Assembly (NCBI GenBank): GCA_963707975.1
Contig: OY970177.1
Span: 2,108,001-2,172,000, forward strand
Origin: CAVVXX01 sp963707975
GTDB taxonomy: Bacteria; Pseudomonadota; Alphaproteobacteria; Micropepsales; Micropepsaceae
Reading direction: 5' to 3'
Length of the DNA: 64,000 nt
Numbering within the stretch: the stretch's first letter is position 1; every line of letters starts with the position of its first letter. Below the pieces are notes generated by a model. It did not search any database. It was not told the DNA's origin and worked only from the letters and a program-made list of their open reading frames with translations. Shown here piece by piece: positions 59,101 through 64,000 of the stretch. The translations under genes and the position numbers were made by a program.

Positions 59101-59613
59101 ATGCGAAGCGCGAAAAACAGCCATACGCAAGGGGCTTTCGAAAATCATCCACGGCGCGGATTTGCCCGCCCGCTGGCCGACGACGCGCAGCAGGAAACAA
59201 CTCAGGTGTTTGGCCAGGTAGGCTTTGCCGATCCCACGCTGGTGCTGCGCTGGGCACAGATTGCAGGCTCCGAGGTCGCCCGCGTTGCCGAGCCGATCCG
59301 GCTGCAAGAAGGACCGGACGGAGCCATTCTTACGCTCAGGAGCGAACCAGCGGCGGCCGTTTTCCTGCAGCACGAAACGCGCGCCCTGATTGAGCGCCTG
59401 AACGCTTTCTTGGGTGCGAAGCGAATTGCCCGAATCAAACTCGTGCCCGGCAATGTTGAGACAAGAACCGAGCCGCCTTCACATCCTGCGCTTGGCCAGC
59501 GGCCGGCAAACGAACCGGAACAGAGTTCTGGGCTCAAAGGCCTACTTGAAGAATTTGCCACGCTGCGCAGGCGCCTTGGCTGCCAGCTTACACGGCAAAA
59601 ACCTAAGGATTGA
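59101..59613 (+). CDS. dciA: DUF721 (DciA-like) protein
   Basis: 170 residues from ATG 59101, six bases from the divergent mutY start. The DUF721 domain shows TLVLRWAQIAGSEVARVAEP and ALIERLNAFLGAKRIARIKL. DciA proteins help load the replicative helicase DnaB in bacteria lacking DnaC. It opens the block dciA-dsbA-smc. The C-terminal tail is polar and probably disordered. Confidence 0.85.
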   Translation: MRSAKNSHTQGAFENHPRRGFARPLADDAQQETTQVFGQVGFADPTLVLRWAQIAGSEVARVAEPIRLQEGPDGAILTLRSEPAAAVFLQHETRALIERLNAFLGAKRIARIKLVPGNVETRTEPPSHPALGQRPANEPEQSSGLKGLLEEFATLRRRLGCQLTRQKPKD

Positions 59614-59667
59614 ACGGGCTCCCGCCCTCTGTCACAAACAGGCTGAAAGAGCGGCAAGGAGCGCCCC

Positions 59668-60345
59668 GTGGACAGGCAAATCGTCTATGGCTTGGTGGCC
59701 GTAGCCGTCATTCTGGCGGGAGTTGCCGCCTATTTCATTTTTGGCCGTTCATCGGCCAATCTGGCTGCCCCCGATGAGAAGCTATCGGTGGAAATCCTGC
59801 CTACGGACCGCATCCATGGCCAGGCCAATGCGCCCGTCACGATTTTCGAATATGCATCGATGACCTGTCCCCATTGCGCCCGTTTCCAGCGGCAAGTGAT
59901 GCCAAAGCTCGTTCATGACTATGTCGACACCGGCAAGGTGAAAATCATCTTCCGTGACTTTCCCCTGGATGGTGCGGCCCGACTCGCTTCCGCGCTCGCC
60001 CGCTGCGTGCCGGAGGACAAATATTATTCTTTCCTGGATCTGCTTTTTCTTAACCAGGACAAGTGGTTAGCCGACCTGAACAACGACCAGCACCTTTCCA
60101 TAGACGAAGTCATCGAGGGGCTGGTTCAGATGGGCCGCTTCGCCGGCTTCGACCGCGAAAAGGTCGAAAGCTGCGTATCCGATCAATCAACCCTTGCCTA
60201 TATCGACCAGACTCAGGCAGAGGCAGAGGCCAAATACGGCATCAATGGTACGCCTGCCTTCATCATCAATGGCGAGCTTCATAACGGCGAGATCCTGTAC
60301 GACGATCTGAAGAAAATCATCGATGCGCAATTGGCGAAGAAGTAA
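59668..60345 (+). CDS. Membrane-anchored DsbA-family thioredoxin-like protein
   Basis: 225 residues from GTG 59668. A membrane helix (IVYGLVAVAVILAGVAAYFI) leads into a periplasmic thioredoxin fold with the CPHC active site in EYASMTCPHCARFQRQVMPK. The cis-Pro loop is GINGTPAFIINGELHNGE. Such proteins oxidise or reduce periplasmic thiols. The position between dciA and smc is conserved in alphaproteobacteria. Confidence 0.92.
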   Translation: MDRQIVYGLVAVAVILAGVAAYFIFGRSSANLAAPDEKLSVEILPTDRIHGQANAPVTIFEYASMTCPHCARFQRQVMPKLVHDYVDTGKVKIIFRDFPLDGAARLASALARCVPEDKYYSFLDLLFLNQDKWLADLNNDQHLSIDEVIEGLVQMGRFAGFDREKVESCVSDQSTLAYIDQTQAEAEAKYGINGTPAFIINGELHNGEILYDDLKKIIDAQLAKK

Positions 60346-60382
60346 TCGTCGCTTTAGCTATTCAGAGTAGGACGCGTAATCC

Positions 60383-63300
60383 TTGAAATTCACCAGGCTC
60401 AGGCTCAGCGGATTCAAATCCTTCGTCGACCCGACGGAACTTTTCATCGAGCCCGGCCTGACTGGCGTTGTCGGCCCCAACGGGTGCGGCAAATCGAACC
60501 TGTTGGAAGCCATGCGCTGGGTGATGGGCGAAAACCGACCCACCTCCATGCGCGGCAGCGGCATGGAAGACGTGATCTTCGCCGGCAGCGCCGGGCGCCC
60601 CTCGCGTAACAACGCCGAAGTCACGCTGATCATCGACAATTCCGACCGCTCGGCGCCGGCACCCTATAACGAGCACGAAACCATCGAGGTCACCCGGCGC
60701 ATCGAGCGCGAGGCGGGTTCCGCCTATCGCATCAATGGCCGCGATGTGCGCCAGCGCGACGTGCATATTTTCTTCGCCGATGCTTCCACCGGTTCGTCGT
60801 CGCCGGCGCTGGTGCGCCAGGGCCAGATCAGCATCATCATCAATCAGAAGCCGCTGTCGCGCCGCGCGCTGCTGGAAGAAGCCGCCGGCATCTCCGGCTT
60901 GCACCAGCGCCGCCACGAGGCCGAGCTTCGGCTGAAGGCCGCCGAAACCAATCTCGCGCGCCTCGACGATGTTATCGCCGAGGTCGACACGCAGTTTCAG
61001 GGTCTAAAGCGCCAGGCGCGGCAGGCGTCGCGCTACCGCAATCTCTCAGGGCTTATACGGCGGGCGGAAGCTTTGGTGTTCCTGCTGCGCTGGCGGGCAG
61101 CAGAAGAGCAGGCAGAGGCAGCGGCTCAGGCCGTTGCCGTTGCTGAAGCCACGGTTGCCGAACGGACGGCAAGCACAGCGCAGACTTCGGCCGCGCAGGC
61201 CAAAACCGCGGCGGGGCTTCCCTCCTTGCGCGACACCGAGGCCGCCAAGGGCGCGGCGCTCCAGCGGCTTATCCATGAGCGCGATGCGCTCGATGCCGAG
61301 GAAACGCGCGCGCGCGAGGAAGCCCAGCGCATGCGCCAGCGCATTGGGCTCGCCGAGCACGACCTCAAGCGCGAACGCGAACTGGAGCAAGACGCCAATT
61401 CCGCGCTGAAGGAACAGTCGCAGGAAGCCCGCCTGATAGAAGAAACAAACGCGCGCACCGCAGGCGACATCGCCGCCGCAGAAAGTCACGCACGTGAAAT
61501 GGCGGCAGCACTTGAAGCGCTCGAACGCCGCCTGAAGAACATTATGGCGGGCGTGCCCGCAGCCAAATTGGCGGCCACGCAACACCCAGATGCGCAGCAA
61601 GCGGAAACGCACGCCGAGTCCGCGCGCGCTGCCGTCGCCAAATCACGCACCGCCGTGGAAGCCGCGCGCACACGCCATAACGAAATAGCGGAAGCCGAAA
61701 CGCGGGCGCGCCAGCCGCTGGATGAGATCGAGGCCGAGCTGCAGCGCCTGTCCGCCGAGGTGAAGGCGCTCGCCAATCTGCTGCGCCCCGAAGGTCAGGA
61801 TTTGTGGCCACCGCTGATTGACGCGTTACGCGTTAAGCCCGGCTACGAAGCGGCCCTCGCTGCAGCACTTGGCGATGATCTGGATGCGCCGCTGGATGAA
61901 GCAGCACCCCGCCATTGGCGCAATCTTGGCGCCGCCGAAAACGTGCCGCCGCTTCCCGCGGGTGCCGCGCCGCTTTCGAATTTTGTCGAGGCGCCGCCTG
62001 CGCTCGCGCGCAGGGTGGCGTTCACCGGAGTGGTTACACCGGAAGCGGGCGCGGCCGCGCAGAAACAGCTCAAGCCCGGGCAGCGGCTGGTCACGCAACG
62101 CGGCGATATGTGGCGCTGGGACGGCTTCCGCGCTTCGGCCGATGTACGCTCGCAGGCGGCCATAAGGCTGGAGCAGCGCAATCATCTGGCCGCACTTGAG
62201 CGTGAGCTGGACGCGACAAAGGCAAAGCGCACGAAGATTTTCGAAACACATGTTCAGGCGCGCGACGCCGCCGCGCGGGCAAACGATGCGTTGCATTCGG
62301 CGGAACAGGCCTTGCGCGAGCGTGAAACGACGCTGATGGCGCTGCAGGACGAAGCCGCCAAAACCGCGCGCACGGCGGAAGCGCGGACGCGGGTTGAGGA
62401 AGCTAAGGCGCGGCTTGAAAGCCTGAAACGCGAAAGCACAGAACGGGCGAAGCGCGCGGCCACGATTGCCGAAGATATCGCGCGCTGGACGCAGCGCCGC
62501 GAAGCCGCTGCCAAGCAGATCGCCGCCCTCGCCGCGCGCATCGCGGAGATGCAAAAGGAGCTTACGGCGCTTGAAGTGGCGCCTGAGACCATGCACGCCC
62601 GCCGCGCTAAATTGCTCGACGCCATTGGCACAGCGGAAGCGGCACGCAATGAAGCCGCCGACGCGCGCGCCGAGGCGGAGAACAAACTTGCAGAAGCCGA
62701 CAGACTGGTCAAGGCCGCCGATGGCCTGTTGAGTCATGCGCGCGAAGAACGCGCGGGCGCCAGCGCGCGGGCCGATGCGGCGGCCGCGCATTTGACTGAA
62801 CTCCGCTCGCGCTTGCGCGATGAGCTCGATGCCACGCCGGACACGCTTCCCGAACTTGCCGGCGCGAAGCCGGGCGCCGAGCTGCCTACCGCCGAATACG
62901 CAGCTCAGCGCGTGGAAAAATTGAAGAACGAGCGCGAGCAATTGGGCGGCGTGAATTTGCGCGCTGAGGAAGAATCGAACGAGCTCGAACAAAGGCTCGC
63001 CACCTTGCAGGCCGATCGCTCGGATCTGTCCGGCGCCATCGAGCGGTTGCGTCGCGGCATTCAAAGCCTCAACCGCGAGGGCCGCGAGCGGCTGCTTGCC
63101 TCTTTCGAGAAAGTGAACGCGAATTTCGAAAGGCTGTTCAAACAGCTTTTCCAGGGGGGCGAGGCCCGCCTCACTTTCACTGAATCCGAAGACCCGCTTG
63201 AAGCGGGCCTCGAAATCCTGGCCAAGCCTCCTGGCAAGCGGCTGCAAATATTGTCGCTGCTGTCGGGCGGCGAACAGGCGCTCACGGCAATCGCGCTTAT

Positions 63301-63568
63301 TTTCGCGGTGTTCCTGGTCAACCCCGCGCCCATTTGCATCCTCGACGAAGTCGACGCGCCGCTAGATGACGCCAATGTGGACCGTTTCTGCCGGCTGCTC
63401 GACGAAATGACCAAACTGTCCGAAACGCGCTTCCTCGTCATTACGCATCACGCGCTCACCATGTCGCGCATGAGCAGGTTGTTCGGCGTGACCATGGCTG
63501 AGCGAGGCGTCAGCCAGCTCGTCTCGGTGTCGCTCGCCGAGGCCGAACAGGTGATCGCGGCCGAGTGA
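60383..63568 (+). CDS. smc: Chromosome segregation protein SMC
   Basis: 1061 residues from TTG 60383. The Walker A is VVGPNGCGKSNLLEAMRWVM. Two very long Ala/Glu/Arg-rich coiled coils (about 170-440 and 580-880) surround a hinge near residues 470-580. The C-terminal ABC signature is LSLLSGGEQALTAIALIFAV and Walker B is ICILDEVDAPLDDANVDRFC. It is the condensin ATPase that compacts and aligns the chromosome. Length is a little below the usual 1150; the coil is Ala-rich, consistent with the local GC. ScpA and ScpB are not in this window. Confidence 0.95.
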   Translation: MKFTRLRLSGFKSFVDPTELFIEPGLTGVVGPNGCGKSNLLEAMRWVMGENRPTSMRGSGMEDVIFAGSAGRPSRNNAEVTLIIDNSDRSAPAPYNEHETIEVTRRIEREAGSAYRINGRDVRQRDVHIFFADASTGSSSPALVRQGQISIIINQKPLSRRALLEEAAGISGLHQRRHEAELRLKAAETNLARLDDVIAEVDTQFQGLKRQARQASRYRNLSGLIRRAEALVFLLRWRAAEEQAEAAAQAVAVAEATVAERTASTAQTSAAQAKTAAGLPSLRDTEAAKGAALQRLIHERDALDAEETRAREEAQRMRQRIGLAEHDLKRERELEQDANSALKEQSQEARLIEETNARTAGDIAAAESHAREMAAALEALERRLKNIMAGVPAAKLAATQHPDAQQAETHAESARAAVAKSRTAVEAARTRHNEIAEAETRARQPLDEIEAELQRLSAEVKALANLLRPEGQDLWPPLIDALRVKPGYEAALAAALGDDLDAPLDEAAPRHWRNLGAAENVPPLPAGAAPLSNFVEAPPALARRVAFTGVVTPEAGAAAQKQLKPGQRLVTQRGDMWRWDGFRASADVRSQAAIRLEQRNHLAALERELDATKAKRTKIFETHVQARDAAARANDALHSAEQALRERETTLMALQDEAAKTARTAEARTRVEEAKARLESLKRESTERAKRAATIAEDIARWTQRREAAAKQIAALAARIAEMQKELTALEVAPETMHARRAKLLDAIGTAEAARNEAADARAEAENKLAEADRLVKAADGLLSHAREERAGASARADAAAAHLTELRSRLRDELDATPDTLPELAGAKPGAELPTAEYAAQRVEKLKNEREQLGGVNLRAEEESNELEQRLATLQADRSDLSGAIERLRRGIQSLNREGRERLLASFEKVNANFERLFKQLFQGGEARLTFTESEDPLEAGLEILAKPPGKRLQILSLLSGGEQALTAIALIFAVFLVNPAPICILDEVDAPLDDANVDRFCRLLDEMTKLSETRFLVITHHALTMSRMSRLFGVTMAERGVSQLVSVSLAEAEQVIAAE

Positions 63569-63580
63569 CGCGACACTTCG

Positions 63581-63602
63581 CTAGGCTATCCTAGGCGATT
63601 GT
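63581..63602 (+). terminator. Weak possible terminator after smc
   Basis: CTAGG/CCTAG (63581-63585 and 63590-63594) form a 5-bp stem followed by GCGATTGTTTTC. The stem is short and T-tract broken, so it is only a possibility. Confidence 0.3.
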
Positions 63603-63644
63603 TTTCACCTGCTATTCCAATGCGTTGAGGCCGCGCACGCTTGC

Positions 63645-63673
63645 TTGACAGCTTTCTGACCCGTCCCTAAGTT
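63645..63673 (+). promoter_or_regulatory. Candidate promoter of the atp operon
   Basis: TTGACA (63645-63650) and TAAGTT (63668-63673) are spaced by 17 bases, 62 bp upstream of atpI. The −35 is consensus and the −10 fits 4 of 6 positions. Confidence 0.5.
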
Positions 63674-63734
63674 CCGCGCGCTTTTCGACAAAGCCCGCGA
63701 GGGGTGCGCGATTCAGCTGCGGGGAGCCATTAAC

Positions 63735-64000
63735 ATGAATGCCCCCGACCCTGATGATCTGCGTGCGCTGGGCGAACGGCTTGACGAAATTCACCGGCGT
63801 GACGAAGCGCGGAACTTTAAGCCGCCTCCGACAGCGCTCGGCATCGGTTTTCGGTTTGCCACCGAAATGGTTGCGGCAGTGCTGGTCGGCAGTGCGATGG
63901 GTTGGGGATTGGACTGGCTTTTCGGGACACGTCCGATCTTCCTGGTGATGATGTTTCTTTTTGGCGCTGCCGCGGGAATTCTCAATATCACGCGGGCATC
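63735..64000 (+). CDS. atpI: F0F1 ATP synthase assembly protein AtpI, N-terminal part
   Basis: 88 codons from ATG 63735 to the window edge, still open. An acidic start (DPDDLRALGERLDEIHRRDE) leads to two hydrophobic helices (FRFATEMVAAVLVGSAMGWG and FLVMMFLFGAAAGILNI), the AtpI/YbaX-like pattern. It assists assembly of the c-ring and normally heads atpB-E-F. The ORF in another frame at 63739 is a shadow. Confidence 0.88.
   Translation, partial: MNAPDPDDLRALGERLDEIHRRDEARNFKPPPTALGIGFRFATEMVAAVLVGSAMGWGLDWLFGTRPIFLVMMFLFGAAAGILNITRA

Overview
This 64 kb window is chromosomal DNA of an alphaproteobacterium with fairly high G+C. Markers are a CcrM-type GANTC adenine methyltransferase beside rnhB and mutY, an rlpA-dac-tmk-holB-tatD-MBL cluster, NrtR with nadABC, ETF-ubiquinone oxidoreductase, a DUF721/DciA-DsbA-SMC block and an atpI start at the right edge. 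I cannot name the genus; Caulobacterales or Micropepsales-like groups fit.

Left accessory region (about 76-9049). It lies between the first codons of mazG (1-75) and the MBL hydrolase at 9050. A MerR/TipAS regulator split by a one-base frameshift and a VOC protein come first. Two complete passenger-carrying IS1595-like transposons follow, placed head to head. Element A is 1684-4871, with imperfect 25-bp inverted repeats. Element B is 4880-7895, with perfect 28-bp inverted repeats. The octamer AATTATTA occurs three times, at 1676, 4872 and 7896, so the two unrelated elements share one target duplication. Each carries a transposase at the shared junction, a distal protein with an RN-x-L-x-H (HEPN-type) motif, and several small cargo genes. 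Element B also holds a roughly 146-nt segment that folds into a junction of three hairpins with a pseudoknot. A membrane protein and a small secreted protein end the region.

Core blocks. 9050-14464 (minus strand) encodes MBL hydrolase, TatD, HolB, Tmk, DacC and RlpA. 14917-20032 holds an S10 peptidase, an FAD amine oxidase, tRNA-Ser(UGA), a CFA-type methyltransferase and a polysaccharide deacetylase. 20128-21603 is decayed DNA: a DUF885 relic and a Y-family polymerase pseudogene. 21671-26335 holds valS, queE, queC and an HD hydrolase. 26332-29373 is a His/Met-rich periplasmic and outer-membrane operon with a cytochrome c and a divergent Crp-type regulator. 29450-34699 holds a phosphatase, nrtR and nadABC. 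34696-41478 holds a cell-wall hydrolase, ppdK, glyS and glyQ. 41521-47878 holds a methyltransferase, a DUF2007 protein, ispB, ispE, a TPR lipoprotein and ETF-QO. 48043-54834 holds UDG, a lytic transglycosylase, an amber-interrupted moaB, a hydrolase, a GT87-like membrane protein, a cytochrome c and an ArsR pair. 54966-64000 holds a radical SAM protein, rnhB, ccrM, mutY, dciA, a DsbA-like protein, smc and atpI.

Overlying themes. (1) Palindromic intergenic repeats of at least three families occur, including copies that supply the nadB C-terminus and nadC start region and one inserted in frame in the UDG gene. (2) At least four genes are broken. (3) Nine GANTC sites lie in about 143 bp around the ccrM start, which suggests methylation-dependent autoregulation.
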